The notes: generated by a model from the letters alone, not told the origin. DNA of 64,000 bases from UMGS1958 sp045542415 (GCA_045542415.1 JAZQKZ010000008.1:62001-126000), one strand, 5' to 3'. Positions 27,281 through 36,003 are shown, counted from the stretch's first letter. Made by a program: numbers and translations.

Positions 27281-27304
27281 AAAAAGGGCTGCAAAAACAG
27301 CCCC
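27281..27304 (-). terminator. Terminator of the cysteine synthase gene
   Basis: On the minus strand GGGCTG and CAGCCC pair around a T-rich loop and are followed by TTTTT, a few bases after the stop codon. Confidence 0.8.
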
Positions 27305-27308
27305 TGAA

Positions 27309-28307
27309 TTAAAATCCATATGAACGAACGCCTTTAAGCTTAATCTGAGAAGAAATATATTCTTCCTTAGCATCCCATTCCTTTGTGTAATCGGTAGAGA
27401 GATATTTCTTATTATCATCTGCAAATACCGTAACAACAGTAGAATCAGCTCCCAGACTATCCTGAAGCATAATTGAACCAATAAGGTTTGCACCTGATGA
27501 AATTCCGACTCCGATACCAAGCTCTCGTGAAAGCTTTTGTGCCATTATAATAGAATCGATGTCATCTACAGAAACGACCTCGTCAAGCTCGTCGAGCTTA
27601 CATATACTGGGAATAAATTCATCGCTTATTCCTGCAATTCTGTGCTGACCCACTTTATAGCCGGTTGAAAGGGTGGGGGAGCTTGAGGGTTCCAAAGGAC
27701 AGGCTTTACAGTTGGGATTAACTGCCTTAAAGGCTCTGCTTAGTCCCATAACCGTTCCTCCTGTTCCGACACCTGCCACAACACCATCGGGAGTGCGAGA
27801 AAGGTTTTCGAGCTGAGTAAGAATTTCTGCGCCCGTAGTACCGATGTGTGCAATTACATTGTCGGGATTAGAGAATTGACCGGGGAGGAATACTCCGCCC
27901 TGCTCTGCAAATTCTTCACTCTTTGCAATTGAACCCAAAAATCCGCCTTCTTCACGAGATACAAGTTCAACCTTTGCACCGTAGCTTTTCATAAGATTGA
28001 TACGTTCTGTACTCATCCAGTCTGGCATGAATATAACGGTCGGATGTCCAAGGTACGCTGCCATTGCCGAGAAGGCAATTCCGGTGTTGCCGCTTGTTGC
28101 TTCGCATACTGTATCTCCCGGATTGATAGTACCGGTTTCGTATGCTTTTTTCATTATATAATAGGAAATTCTATCCTTTATCGAGCCGCTTAAATTAAAG
28201 TATTCTGCCTTCGCAAAAATACGTCTTTCACTACCTTTGTATTCAAAAATTATTTCAAGCAGCGGAGTGTTGCCGATCACATTTTTGATATTATCAAATC
28301 TATTCAA
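27309..28307 (-). CDS. Cysteine synthase family protein
   Basis: A 332-residue fold-type II PLP enzyme, most likely O-acetylserine sulfhydrylase making cysteine. The PLP lysine lies in the S-G-S-I-K-D-R motif, the substrate loop is T-S-G-N-T-G, and G-T-G-G-T binds the phosphate. The C-terminal part carries extra residues beyond the usual 310, and family members that use O-phosphoserine or act in reverse transsulfuration cannot be ruled out. Translation starts at a TTG (28307) with GAGGT seven bases before it. It has its own promoter and terminator. Confidence 0.88.
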   Translation of the reverse strand: MNRFDNIKNVIGNTPLLEIIFEYKGSERRIFAKAEYFNLSGSIKDRISYYIMKKAYETGTINPGDTVCEATSGNTGIAFSAMAAYLGHPTVIFMPDWMSTERINLMKSYGAKVELVSREEGGFLGSIAKSEEFAEQGGVFLPGQFSNPDNVIAHIGTTGAEILTQLENLSRTPDGVVAGVGTGGTVMGLSRAFKAVNPNCKACPLEPSSSPTLSTGYKVGQHRIAGISDEFIPSICKLDELDEVVSVDDIDSIIMAQKLSRELGIGVGISSGANLIGSIMLQDSLGADSTVVTVFADDNKKYLSTDYTKEWDAKEEYISSQIKLKGVRSYGF

Positions 28308-28343
28308 CGAAAATACCTCTTTTCATTTATATACATCTTTTTA

Positions 28344-28372
28344 ATTTTACTCTAAAATCACAATTTTGTCAA
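28344..28372 (-). promoter_or_regulatory. Promoter of the cysteine synthase gene
   Basis: TTGACA and TAAAAT on the minus strand are separated by 17 bases, about 37 bases before the TTG start. Confidence 0.8.
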
Positions 28373-28380
28373 CCCTGGAT

Positions 28381-28824
28381 TTACAGATTTTTCATTTTCT
28401 CAAAAACATCTGCTTTTTTCAAAGGAGTTAAAATCTCATAATTGTACTCAACGAAATTCCATATATTATGATTTCTTATAAAATCATAATATGCAGAGGT
28501 TGATATTTTCGTACTTTCCCGGAAGCCTTCGGTCATGTTCACACAATACTGAAGCTTTTCCGGTATGTCAAAAGCTTTACTGATTTTCTCGTCTGTTTCA
28601 TCAGGATCAATACCGATATCTTCGGCAACGAAAAACAGAATATCAGTACCCATAGCCGTAGCAAAGCCTGTAGAAAAATCCATGAGCTCCTGATACGCTA
28701 TTGTGGAAATCATAGCTTCAAAGGCTTTTTCGGTGCTGTAGCCGCAGTACAAAGTCAGATAGTTGATAACGTATGCCATGTTGATATTAGCACTTATTTT
28801 AAGCTTTTTTGGTGTTAAATTCAT
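28381..28824 (-). CDS. Hypothetical protein coupled to mtaB
   Basis: A 147-residue, probably cytoplasmic helical protein that I do not recognise. It has no signal peptide or membrane segment. The ATG lies one base after the mtaB stop codon and its AGGAG site lies inside the last mtaB codons, so it is translationally coupled to that gene. Acidic residues dominate the middle (an I-D-P-D-E-T-D-E segment). A link to tRNA modification is suggested only by position. Confidence 0.7.
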   Translation of the reverse strand: MNLTPKKLKISANINMAYVINYLTLYCGYSTEKAFEAMISTIAYQELMDFSTGFATAMGTDILFFVAEDIGIDPDETDEKISKAFDIPEKLQYCVNMTEGFRESTKISTSAYYDFIRNHNIWNFVEYNYEILTPLKKADVFEKMKNL

Positions 28825-28825
28825 T

Positions 28826-30124
28826 TTAGTCTCCTATAATTTCGCCGTAGGCAATGCCATCTTTTATATATGAAATATGCACGTTTCTGTATTGGCTGTG
28901 TAAATCTTTATCGGTTTTTACATAAACTGTGATATAATTTGAGGTTTTACCTTCAAAATATCCGTCTTTTGCGTTCTGCTCGAACAATACCTCCATATCG
29001 CGTCCGACGAATCTGCTTAAAAACTCATTGCGACTGTTCTGCGTGATTTCAATTATACGTTTTGAACGTTCTTCTTTTATTTCAGGATGAATCTGATCAC
29101 TTCGGCGGGCGGCAGGAGTGCCTTTTCTTTGTGAGTACTGAAAAACATGAGCATCGGCAAATGCAATTTCGGAAGTGAAGCGGGCAGTTTTTTCGAATTC
29201 TTCATCAGTCTCGCCGGGGAAACCGGTCATAATATCAGTTGTGATTGCAACGTCCGGAAAGGCTTCACGCAAGCCGTTAACAATATCTGCATATTGAGCA
29301 GTTGTATATTTTCTGTTCATTCGCTTTAGTGTTTCATCGCAGCCTGACTGCAGTGAAATATGAAAATGAGGACAGATTTTAGTGCAGTTTTTTATAGCAT
29401 CGACAAAATCACGGTTGAGGGTCATTGGCTCAATTGATGAAAGACGTATTCTTCGTACCCCCTCTATTTTATCGACTTTATTTATAAGCTGCTCAAGCGA
29501 CGTACATTCAAGGTCACGGCCATATGAGGCAACATGAATGCCGGCTAAAATAAATTCCGTAAAGCCGTGAGAGGTAAGTGTGCGTATTTCATCTAAAATC
29601 TCGCTTTCCGTGCGGCTTCTTACAGGACCTCGTGCATAGGGGATAATACAGTATGAGCAGAACTGACTGCATCCGTCCTGAATTTTGATAAATGCACGGG
29701 TGCGATTATCATAGTGAGTAATATTAAGCTGCTCAAACTCATGCGTGTGCATAATGTCAAGCACATCATTTACCTTTATGTTGTCAGCAAGCTTTTCAAC
29801 CTTTTCTACAATCTTGCTTTTTTCCTGATTGCCTACAACAAGATTTACTCCCTCGATTGCAAGTACTTCTTCGGGTGCGGTCTGAGCGTAACAGCCTGTT
29901 ACGACAATAATAGCTTCGGGATTTGTTTTTCTTGCACGTCGAATCATACGTCTTGATTTGCTGTCGCCCATGCTTGTTACTGAGCATGTGTTTATTATAT
30001 ATATATCAGCAGGCTGTGAATAGGGAACAATTTCATAGCCGGAGGCAGAAAACAGTTCCTCCATAGCTTCAGTTTCATATTGGTTTACCTTACATCCCAA
30101 GGTACAAAATGCTGCGGTTTTCAT
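28826..30124 (-). CDS. mtaB: tRNA t6A37 methylthiotransferase MtaB
   Basis: A 432-residue radical SAM methylthiotransferase that converts t6A37 to ms2t6A37 in tRNAs reading ANN codons. The N-terminal UPF0004 domain starts with the MtaB-type C-T-L-G-C-K-V-N-Q-Y-E-T signature and has further cysteines for the auxiliary cluster. The radical SAM C-S-Q-F-C-S-Y-C motif lies near residue 150, and a C-terminal TRAM domain ends the protein. The signature separates it from MiaB and RimO. AAAAGGAG precedes the ATG. It heads a two-gene unit with a hypothetical protein. Confidence 0.95.
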   Translation of the reverse strand: MKTAAFCTLGCKVNQYETEAMEELFSASGYEIVPYSQPADIYIINTCSVTSMGDSKSRRMIRRARKTNPEAIIVVTGCYAQTAPEEVLAIEGVNLVVGNQEKSKIVEKVEKLADNIKVNDVLDIMHTHEFEQLNITHYDNRTRAFIKIQDGCSQFCSYCIIPYARGPVRSRTESEILDEIRTLTSHGFTEFILAGIHVASYGRDLECTSLEQLINKVDKIEGVRRIRLSSIEPMTLNRDFVDAIKNCTKICPHFHISLQSGCDETLKRMNRKYTTAQYADIVNGLREAFPDVAITTDIMTGFPGETDEEFEKTARFTSEIAFADAHVFQYSQRKGTPAARRSDQIHPEIKEERSKRIIEITQNSRNEFLSRFVGRDMEVLFEQNAKDGYFEGKTSNYITVYVKTDKDLHSQYRNVHISYIKDGIAYGEIIGD

Positions 30125-30227
30125 GGTTTAACTCCTTTTCGAAAGGGATTTTTTTGTTGAGCATTGCCTATTTTAGCTCAATCGGAAAAATATTATTGTT
30201 CTAATCAGCTAAAAAATATTTTTTTGC

Positions 30228-30256
30228 TTGACTAAATACAAAAAAAGGGGTATTAT
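30228..30256 (+). promoter_or_regulatory. Promoter of the HPr-like gene
   Basis: TTGACT and TATTAT are separated by 17 bases, about 80 bases upstream of the gene. The surrounding spacer is A/T-rich. Confidence 0.7.
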
Positions 30257-30338
30257 AACGGTGTAATCAATGATTACATGAAAATACATACCAAAATTCA
30301 AGCACAAAAAAGTGCAAAAAAGTTGGGAGGAATGTAAA

Positions 30339-30569
30339 ATGAAGACAGTTACATTATCATTGGATTCAAGCAATAACGTTAAGAGCTTTGTAAACATCGT
30401 AAGCAGATATGATTTTGATGTAGATTTAACATCAGGAAGATATCTGGTTGATGCAAAGTCAATTATGGGTATATTCAGCCTTGACTTATCGCAGCCGATA
30501 AAAGCAGAAATTCACAGTGATGAGTGTGATAAGCTTATCGAAGAGCTCAGACCCTTTATCGTTGAATAA
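30339..30569 (+). CDS. HPr-like protein lacking the active-site histidine
   Basis: A 76-residue protein with the HPr fold order. The regulatory-serine region is conserved (D-A-K-S41-I-M-G-I-F-S-L, equivalent to HPr Ser46), but the G-I-H-A-R-P loop that holds the phosphoryl-accepting His15 is replaced by N12-N-V-K-S-F. It therefore should not carry phosphate in the PTS. Like Bacillus Crh, it could be a target of HPr kinase and act with CcpA, although this is inference. GGAGG precedes the ATG at 30339. It is a monocistronic gene with its own promoter and strong terminator. Confidence 0.8.
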   Translation: MKTVTLSLDSSNNVKSFVNIVSRYDFDVDLTSGRYLVDAKSIMGIFSLDLSQPIKAEIHSDECDKLIEELRPFIVE

Positions 30570-30580
30570 TCCGGAACATT

Positions 30581-30608
30581 GCGGAGCTTAAAGCTCCGCT
30601 TTTTTTTA
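30581..30608 (+). terminator. Terminator of the HPr-like gene
   Basis: GCGGAGCTT and AAGCTCCGC form a perfect stem followed by eight Ts. Its T-run overlaps the end of the convergent rbgA gene. Confidence 0.92.
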
Positions 30609-31457
30609 TTCTGGTTTTTCTAAAGTAATACGTCCTATTTTTGCACCTCTGAACTCGTCAAATAAGATATTTGCGGCTCGTTCCATATCTATTTCGCCTT
30701 TCGAGATAATAAAACCGCGTTTTTTGCCGATCATTTCAAGTATTTCATATCCTTCAAGGCTGTCAATGGAATCAAGCTTGTATCTTGCACATAAAAGCTC
30801 CGGATACATATCACGCAGATGTGTGCAGAAATCATATGCAAGAAGCTCTGTGTTCATGATTTCGTCCTTTACAGCTCCTGTATAGACAAGAAGCTTAGCT
30901 CTTTCCTGGTCTTCCATTTTCTGAGGAAGCATGCCGGGAATATCAAGCAGTTCAACATCACCCCTGACACGAACCCACTGTTTGCCTCTGGTAACACCTG
31001 CACGGTCGCCGGTTTTTGTGCTTGCTTTACCGACAAGTCGGTTAATAAGGCTTGATTTTCCTACATTCGGAATACCTGCCATCATCAATTTCAGTGTTCG
31101 AGTTCTGCCTTTTTCAGCATCACGGTCTATTTTATCCTGTATAAGTTTTTTTGCTTCGTTAAAGACCTTGTTAATTCCGGCACCTGTTGTACAGCTGACC
31201 GGCATTACTTTAACGCCTTGTTTTGCATATGCATTGATCCATGCTGATGTCATATCGGGATCGGCAAGGTCTGCTTTATTTAAAACAAGAAGTCTGGGTT
31301 TGTTTCTTAATATATCATCAAAGTCGCTGTTTCTGCCCGATAAGGGGATGCGGGCATCGATAATTTCGACTACTACATCAATCATTTTAAGGTTATCCAT
31401 AATCATGCGGCGTGTTTTTGCCATATGTCCCGGATACCAGTGTATTATGTTTTCCAT
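30606..31457 (-). CDS. rbgA: Ribosome biogenesis GTPase RbgA (YlqF)
   Basis: A 283-residue circularly permuted GTPase needed for late 50S subunit assembly in Firmicutes. The G motifs come in permuted order: G4 N60-K-A-D63, then G1 G-I-P-N-V-G-K-S (about 128-135), then G3 D-I-P-G (about 173). The N-terminal W-Y-P-G-H-M-A-K signature of YlqF is present. GGAG precedes the ATG. It lies downstream of lepB and rplS in the order usual for Clostridia, though a terminator hairpin separates it from lepB. Confidence 0.95.
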   Translation of the reverse strand: MENIIHWYPGHMAKTRRMIMDNLKMIDVVVEIIDARIPLSGRNSDFDDILRNKPRLLVLNKADLADPDMTSAWINAYAKQGVKVMPVSCTTGAGINKVFNEAKKLIQDKIDRDAEKGRTRTLKLMMAGIPNVGKSSLINRLVGKASTKTGDRAGVTRGKQWVRVRGDVELLDIPGMLPQKMEDQERAKLLVYTGAVKDEIMNTELLAYDFCTHLRDMYPELLCARYKLDSIDSLEGYEILEMIGKKRGFIISKGEIDMERAANILFDEFRGAKIGRITLEKPE

Positions 31458-31504
31458 TATATTCTCCTGTCTGCTGTTAGTGCAGCAATGTCTTTTCTTA
31501 TTAA

Positions 31505-31536
31505 ATAAAGGGGATTGCTGAAATTCAGCAGTCCCC
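31505..31536 (-). terminator. Terminator of lepB
   Basis: On the minus strand a 13-bp stem with one mismatch (GGGGACTGCTGAA with TTCAGCAATCCCC) is followed by a T-rich stretch. Confidence 0.75.
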
Positions 31537-31543
31537 GTAATTC

Positions 31544-32239
31544 TTATCTTGTTAAGCCTATTGAAGTAAGCGGCCAGATTCTGAGCTGCGATTTTCCTAA
31601 AATAGCATCGAAAGGTACCTGTCCTAAATCAGAAGAACGGCTGTCCTTTGAATGGGGACGGTTATCGCCCATTACGAAAACCATATTATCTTCAACAGTC
31701 TGAGGAAACTGTGTACGAGAATCAATAGCTGAAGTAATACCTGTATAATATTCTTCTTCAAGCTTTGAGCCATCTACATAAACCTTGCCGTCGCGCAAAT
31801 CAACAGTCTGACCGGGGAGGGCAATAATTCTTTTTACATAAAATCTCTTCTGAAGATCCTCCGGCAAATCAAAGCCTTCCATGAACTTACGGAAGGATGA
31901 AAGCTCATCAACTCCTTCTTCAGTGGCTAATCTATCAAAGTATTTCTCACGGTCCTTATAAAGACTGTCAAGAATTACAATATCTCCCTGTGCAGGCTCG
32001 TAGCCTAATTTGGTAACGATAAGTCTGTCATTATTTTCAAGGGTAGGGACCATACTTGAGCCATCTACCTTTACTATATCAAAGAGAAATCCTTTTATAA
32101 GGAAAGCGATCGCAACTGCAATGGCAATTGTATAAACCCATTCCCATATTTCTAAAAGTATTCTTTTTACGGTTGAGTCTGTGGCTGTCTGATTTTCAGT
32201 TGCCTCATGGTTTTCATATTCGTTATTTAAGTCTGACAT
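31544..32239 (-). CDS. lepB: Signal peptidase I
   Basis: A 231-residue type I signal peptidase that removes signal peptides from exported proteins at the outer face of the membrane. One N-terminal membrane segment (about 33-52) is followed by the Ser-Lys catalytic dyad: S62 in S-M-V-P-T-L and K136 in Y-V-K-R-I-I-A-L-P-G. G-D-N-R-x-x-S-x-D-S-R completes the family boxes. About 40 extra residues, rich in charge, separate the first two boxes. The ATG at 32239 follows AAAGGAAG; an earlier in-frame ATG lacks a site. It would process the secreted GH43 and PL11 enzymes. Confidence 0.95.
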   Translation of the reverse strand: MSDLNNEYENHEATENQTATDSTVKRILLEIWEWVYTIAIAVAIAFLIKGFLFDIVKVDGSSMVPTLENNDRLIVTKLGYEPAQGDIVILDSLYKDREKYFDRLATEEGVDELSSFRKFMEGFDLPEDLQKRFYVKRIIALPGQTVDLRDGKVYVDGSKLEEEYYTGITSAIDSRTQFPQTVEDNMVFVMGDNRPHSKDSRSSDLGQVPFDAILGKSQLRIWPLTSIGLTR

Positions 32240-32280
32240 AAAGATACTTCCTTTCAGCCTGTCGGTCATTTTTTTGATTT

Positions 32281-32308
32281 AAAAAAGGGGCACAAGGCCC
32301 CTTTTTTA
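32281..32308 (-). terminator. Terminator of rplS
   Basis: GGGGC and GCCCC pair around a five-base loop, extended by A-T pairs from flanking A and T runs, just after the rplS stop. Confidence 0.85.
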
Positions 32309-32326
32309 TCTTAAAGTCAAAGAAAC

Positions 32327-32677
32327 TTAGATTCTTTCCTTAACCTTTGCAGCCTTACCTACTCTGTCACGGAGATAGAAAAGTCTTGCACGACGTACCT
32401 TACCACGTCTTACGATCTCAATCTTCTCAAGGTTCGGTGAATTTACCGGCCATGTCTTCTCAACACCTACACCGTATGAAACTCTTCTTACTGTGAAAGT
32501 CTTAGCGATACCGCCGCCCTGAACCTTAATGATTGTACCCTCGAACATCTGAGTTCTTGTTCTTGAACCCTCAACGATCTTCTGGTAAACCTTAACTGTT
32601 GAACCAACCTCTAACTCCGGAAGGTCTGTTCTGATCTGGTCTTTTGTAATAGCGTTAATGATTTCTACTGCGTTCAT
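32327..32677 (-). CDS. rplS: 50S ribosomal protein L19
   Basis: A 116-residue ribosomal protein L19, at the 30S-50S interface. The S-Y-G-V-G-V-E-K-T-W-P-V segment and the basic R-R-G-K-V-R-R-A-R-L-F-Y-L-R block are diagnostic. Two adjacent ATG codons (32680 and 32677) could start; the second is preferred because AGGAGG then has the better spacing. It is transcribed with its own leader and promoter, followed by lepB and rbgA. The usual upstream partners rimM and trmD are missing here; spoIIP diverges instead. Confidence 0.96.
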   Translation of the reverse strand: MNAVEIINAITKDQIRTDLPELEVGSTVKVYQKIVEGSRTRTQMFEGTIIKVQGGGIAKTFTVRRVSYGVGVEKTWPVNSPNLEKIEIVRRGKVRRARLFYLRDRVGKAAKVKERI

Positions 32678-32680
32678 CAT

Positions 32681-32739
32681 TAATTCCTCCTTATTTCTAA
32701 GACATTCGTGCCGACCAAGGCAGAGGAACATCCGTAATC
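32681..32739 (-). promoter_or_regulatory. Possible L19 leader of rplS
   Basis: The 5' untranslated region contains an ACGGATGTTCCTCTGCC stretch and, next to the start, a CTTA-GAAA-TAAG hairpin whose 3' arm touches the AGGAGG site. Autoregulatory L19 leaders are known in Firmicutes. Assignment here rests on position and this weak structure only. Confidence 0.35.
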
Positions 32740-32745
32740 CATTAT

Positions 32746-32774
32746 AGTATAACATAAACCTATTGAAAAATCAA
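32746..32774 (-). promoter_or_regulatory. Promoter of rplS
   Basis: TTGATT and TATACT on the minus strand are separated by 17 bases, upstream of the leader. Confidence 0.7.
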
Positions 32775-32872
32775 GACAATTATTTGAAAAATATTTGACA
32801 TATTTTTGCACAAAATAACATAGGTTTGTTATGAATATAGTACAATATATTAATAAAAGGGCGGTAAGCGGG

Positions 32873-33973
32873 ATGATAAAAAACAAAAAAAGAGTGACTG
32901 CTCTGATTACTCTTGCAGTGTTGGTGGCAGGAGTCTGTTTGGTGATTAAGTGGACGGAAAGAAACAGGGCAATTTCAGTTTTTAATGATGCGGGAGAGGA
33001 TTATATACAGCTGCTGCGTGAGGGATTGCCGGACGAGCAGGCTGAAGAAAGTGGAATTAAGGAAACGATAAATTCACTGCTCGGCTTTGATACAAGTGAA
33101 CCGCATACAATCATAAAAAGCAGCTCATCAATATTTAATGATGTTGAGATTGAAGAGGATGAAGGTTCTTTATTACCCGAAGAAATTCCGGAGGAAACGA
33201 GCGTGCCGGAGGACAAGCCGAGTATATTACCGACTTTTTCTCAGATATGTACAGCGTCAGGGCTTACGGTAAATAATGCAACGGGATATACAGCAGAGCC
33301 GGATGTTGTATGTGCGGAGCCTTTATATATAAAGCCATCCTATGACGGACCGCAGATACTTATAGTACATACCCATACAACAGAGTGCTATGATGGAGAT
33401 AACCTTGTCGGAGAGTCGGACAGGACAACAGATGAAGCAAAAAATATGATTGCGGTCGGAGAAAAAATAAAAAATGTACTTGGTGAGTATGGGATTGAAT
33501 CTATTCATGATACAACAGTTCATGATTATCCGACATATCAGGGAGCATACACAAGGGCATTGTCAACAATAGAGAAGAATTTAAAGAATTATCCGACAAT
33601 AAAAATGGTATTTGATATACATAGGGATGCATTTATATATTCGGACGGTTCAAAGCTTACACTGCAATGCGAAACTGAGGGGATAACGGCGGCGAAGGTT
33701 ATGATAGTATGCGGAACGGATTCAATGGGGCTAAGTCACCCGCACTGGCGTGAAAACTTTAAGCTTGCTGCAAAAATTCAGAACACCGCGGAGATTATGT
33801 ATCCGGGAATGATGCGTCCTATAAATCTGAGAAAAGAGCGTTTTAATATGCATACAACAACAGGAAGCCTGTTGTTTGAAATAGGTGCAAACGGAAATAC
33901 ACTTGAAGAAGCGATTGTATCGGGTGAAAACATCGGACGTGCAATTGCGGCAGTACTGATTAATCAGTCGTGA
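32873..33973 (+). CDS. spoIIP: Stage II sporulation protein P
   Basis: A 366-residue sporulation amidase/endopeptidase. One N-terminal membrane segment is followed by an acidic Glu/Ser/Pro-rich stretch and the SpoIIP catalytic domain (about residue 145 onward), with the V-H-T-H-T-T-E-C motif, D-I-H-R-D-A and L-L-F-E-I-G-A-N-G-N-T, which hold the zinc-ligand and catalytic residues. With SpoIID and SpoIIM it thins septal peptidoglycan during engulfment. The start is set at the ATG at 32873 (AAGGGCGG eight bases before it); an in-frame ATG at 32831 is possible. No sigma-E promoter could be assigned with confidence. Confidence 0.9.
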   Translation: MIKNKKRVTALITLAVLVAGVCLVIKWTERNRAISVFNDAGEDYIQLLREGLPDEQAEESGIKETINSLLGFDTSEPHTIIKSSSSIFNDVEIEEDEGSLLPEEIPEETSVPEDKPSILPTFSQICTASGLTVNNATGYTAEPDVVCAEPLYIKPSYDGPQILIVHTHTTECYDGDNLVGESDRTTDEAKNMIAVGEKIKNVLGEYGIESIHDTTVHDYPTYQGAYTRALSTIEKNLKNYPTIKMVFDIHRDAFIYSDGSKLTLQCETEGITAAKVMIVCGTDSMGLSHPHWRENFKLAAKIQNTAEIMYPGMMRPINLRKERFNMHTTTGSLLFEIGANGNTLEEAIVSGENIGRAIAAVLINQS

Positions 33974-34045
33974 AAAATTATAAAGGATATCAAGTCAAAA
34001 AAATAATCTTCACGGACTGTAACAAGTAAAAAAATACGGATTTTC

Positions 34046-34074
34046 TTGACTTCAATATTAATAGGTGATATACT
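34046..34074 (+). promoter_or_regulatory. Promoter of GH2, in a 300-base spacer
   Basis: TTGACT and TATACT are separated by 17 bases. The spacer 33974-34273 holds this promoter and then an A/T-rich leader of about 190 bases in which I see no gene, riboswitch motif or strong hairpin. No clear terminator for spoIIP is visible either. Confidence 0.75.
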
Positions 34075-34273
34075 TATTACATAAACAGTTATTATGGTTG
34101 TTGTGAAAAGAACCGAATAGTTTGATGCAGTAAAAAAATGTAATGGACTTACGGAATACAGACCAAATAATATAGAATTTAGATGATGTGGTATTAAAAA
34201 ACGAATGAATTTGAACTTACTGACATCAGCAGAGTTGATTAAAAAACATTAAGATAGTATCGGAGGATGAATA

Positions 34274-35932
34274 ATGATAAGATTATTTGATACCCACAAG
34301 ATAAGAAAAAGTACTGAGCTTAACGGTTTATGGGATTTTAAGGCAGAGTGCTATGATAAGATCTATAAGATGAGTGTTCCGGGGTGTTGGGAACAGCATC
34401 CCGATTTTTTGAAGTACAGGGGAAAAGGCACATATACAAAAAAGATATATACGAGAAAATGCGGAAACATCCGTCTGGAGTTTAAGGGCGTAAGTCATAC
34501 CGGCGATGTTTACTTTGACGGAGAAAAGATTGCACATCATTATAATGCATTTACTCCTTTTTCGGCTATTATCAAAGGTGTATCAGTCGGAGAACACGAA
34601 ATAAAGGTTGAGGTTGATAATACTTTCGGAGAACATTCTGCTCTGCATTTACCTAATGACTACTATACATACGGCGGTATCACCAGAGGTGTAGTGATGG
34701 AGGAGCTTGCTGGTTTATATATTAAAAATGTGCATTTTACTTCTGTGTGTGCTAACGGTAAGTGGAGTGGCGAAATAAAGGTCGTTGCAGTGAATTTATC
34801 TGACAGCAGTGCGGAGATTGAAATCAAAACTGAGATTGCGGGACATGAGATGGACTCAGGGACACAAAAAATTGATGCGAATGCCGAGCTTGAAATAGTC
34901 CTTAATGCTGAGATTGACAGTGTTGAAGTATGGTCACCTGAAAATCCGAAGTTATATATGCTTGAAACAAAACTTTATAACAATGGCAATGTAGTTGATG
35001 ATCTGTTAGATCGGGTGGGATTCAGAACCGTTGAAGTAAAGGATACAAAGATTTATTTGAACGGTGAAGAAATGTATATGAATGGTTTTAATCGTCACGA
35101 GGACTATGCAGGTGTGGGTTGTGCAATTCCGATGCAGCTTATGGTGCAGGATATTGAGCTGATGCGTGATATGAATGCGAACGCAGTAAGAACCTGTCAC
35201 TACCCAAATGATGAGCTGTTCCTTGACTTATGTGATGAATACGGAATGCTTGTCTGGGAAGAAAATCATGCAAGAGGAATTGGAATAGAAAATATGCGTA
35301 ACCCGCATTTTGAAGAGCAGTGCGAGGATTGCATAAAAGAGATGATAGAAAATCACTATAACCATCCCTCGATTGTTATATGGGGAATTTTGAACGAATG
35401 CGGAGCTGAAGCAGAAGACGGACGTGAGATGTATAAGAAGCAATATGAGCAGATAAAAAGTATGGATATATCACGTCCGACAACATCTGCAACCTGCCGT
35501 CATTTTACGGATATCACTCTTGATTTACCGGATGTAGTATCGTTTAATATGTATTCGGGCTGGTATAAGGACTGTCCTGTTGATGAAAGAAATGATCAGG
35601 AAATTGACTGGATAAGAAAATCGGGCGGTGATAATAAGCCGATAATTGTAAGTGAGCTTGGAGCAGCAGCAATGTATGGCTACCGTGATCGGGCAAGATG
35701 CAAGTGGAGCGAGGAAAGACAGTCAGATATAATTCGTGAAAATCTTGAAGTATATATGAATGATGACAGAATATGCGGAGTATTTATATGGCAGTTTGCG
35801 GATTGCAGAGTAACCGAAGAGGGAGAATGGTTTGCAACAAGAGCAAGATGTCATAACAATAAGGGTATTGTAGATGAGTACAGACGTCCTAAGATAGCAT
35901 ATGATACAATAAAAGAGATGTTTAAGAAATAA
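34274..35932 (+). CDS. Glycoside hydrolase family 2 (beta-glucuronidase/galactosidase-like)
   Basis: A 552-residue GH2 enzyme with the minimal three-domain plan: sugar-binding jelly roll (1-135), immunoglobulin-like domain (140-235) and TIM barrel (240-552). The acid/base is E375 in W-G-I-L-N-E-C and the nucleophile E461 in V-S-E-L-G, with the N-R-H-E-D and T-C-H-Y-P segments of the family. The size and the N-E-C motif favour beta-glucuronidase-like over large LacZ-like members; the substrate is not certain. It has no signal peptide, so it acts on imported sugars, possibly pectic side-chain fragments. CGGAGG precedes the ATG. It is monocistronic. Confidence 0.9.
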   Translation: MIRLFDTHKIRKSTELNGLWDFKAECYDKIYKMSVPGCWEQHPDFLKYRGKGTYTKKIYTRKCGNIRLEFKGVSHTGDVYFDGEKIAHHYNAFTPFSAIIKGVSVGEHEIKVEVDNTFGEHSALHLPNDYYTYGGITRGVVMEELAGLYIKNVHFTSVCANGKWSGEIKVVAVNLSDSSAEIEIKTEIAGHEMDSGTQKIDANAELEIVLNAEIDSVEVWSPENPKLYMLETKLYNNGNVVDDLLDRVGFRTVEVKDTKIYLNGEEMYMNGFNRHEDYAGVGCAIPMQLMVQDIELMRDMNANAVRTCHYPNDELFLDLCDEYGMLVWEENHARGIGIENMRNPHFEEQCEDCIKEMIENHYNHPSIVIWGILNECGAEAEDGREMYKKQYEQIKSMDISRPTTSATCRHFTDITLDLPDVVSFNMYSGWYKDCPVDERNDQEIDWIRKSGGDNKPIIVSELGAAAMYGYRDRARCKWSEERQSDIIRENLEVYMNDDRICGVFIWQFADCRVTEEGEWFATRARCHNNKGIVDEYRRPKIAYDTIKEMFKK

Positions 35933-35934
35933 TG

Positions 35935-35963
35935 AAACTGCGGAGAAATCCGCAGTTTTTTTT
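35935..35963 (+). terminator. Terminator of the GH2 gene
   Basis: ACTGCGGA and TCCGCAGT pair around GAAA and are followed by a long T-run. Confidence 0.92.
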
Positions 35964-35974
35964 GCATAAAACTA

Positions 35975-36003
35975 TTGCAGATAAGCTTGAATTGTGATAT
36001 ACT
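35975..36003 (+). promoter_or_regulatory. Promoter of the YgiQ-folD unit
   Basis: TTGCAG and TATACT are separated by 17 bases, about 30 bases before the YgiQ start. Confidence 0.7.

Noticed and set aside
30150..30185. Inverted repeat TTGAGC...GCTCAA upstream of mtaB as an operator
   Set aside because: The arms are only six bases, the spacing is 13, and the position relative to a weak promoter is unclear.
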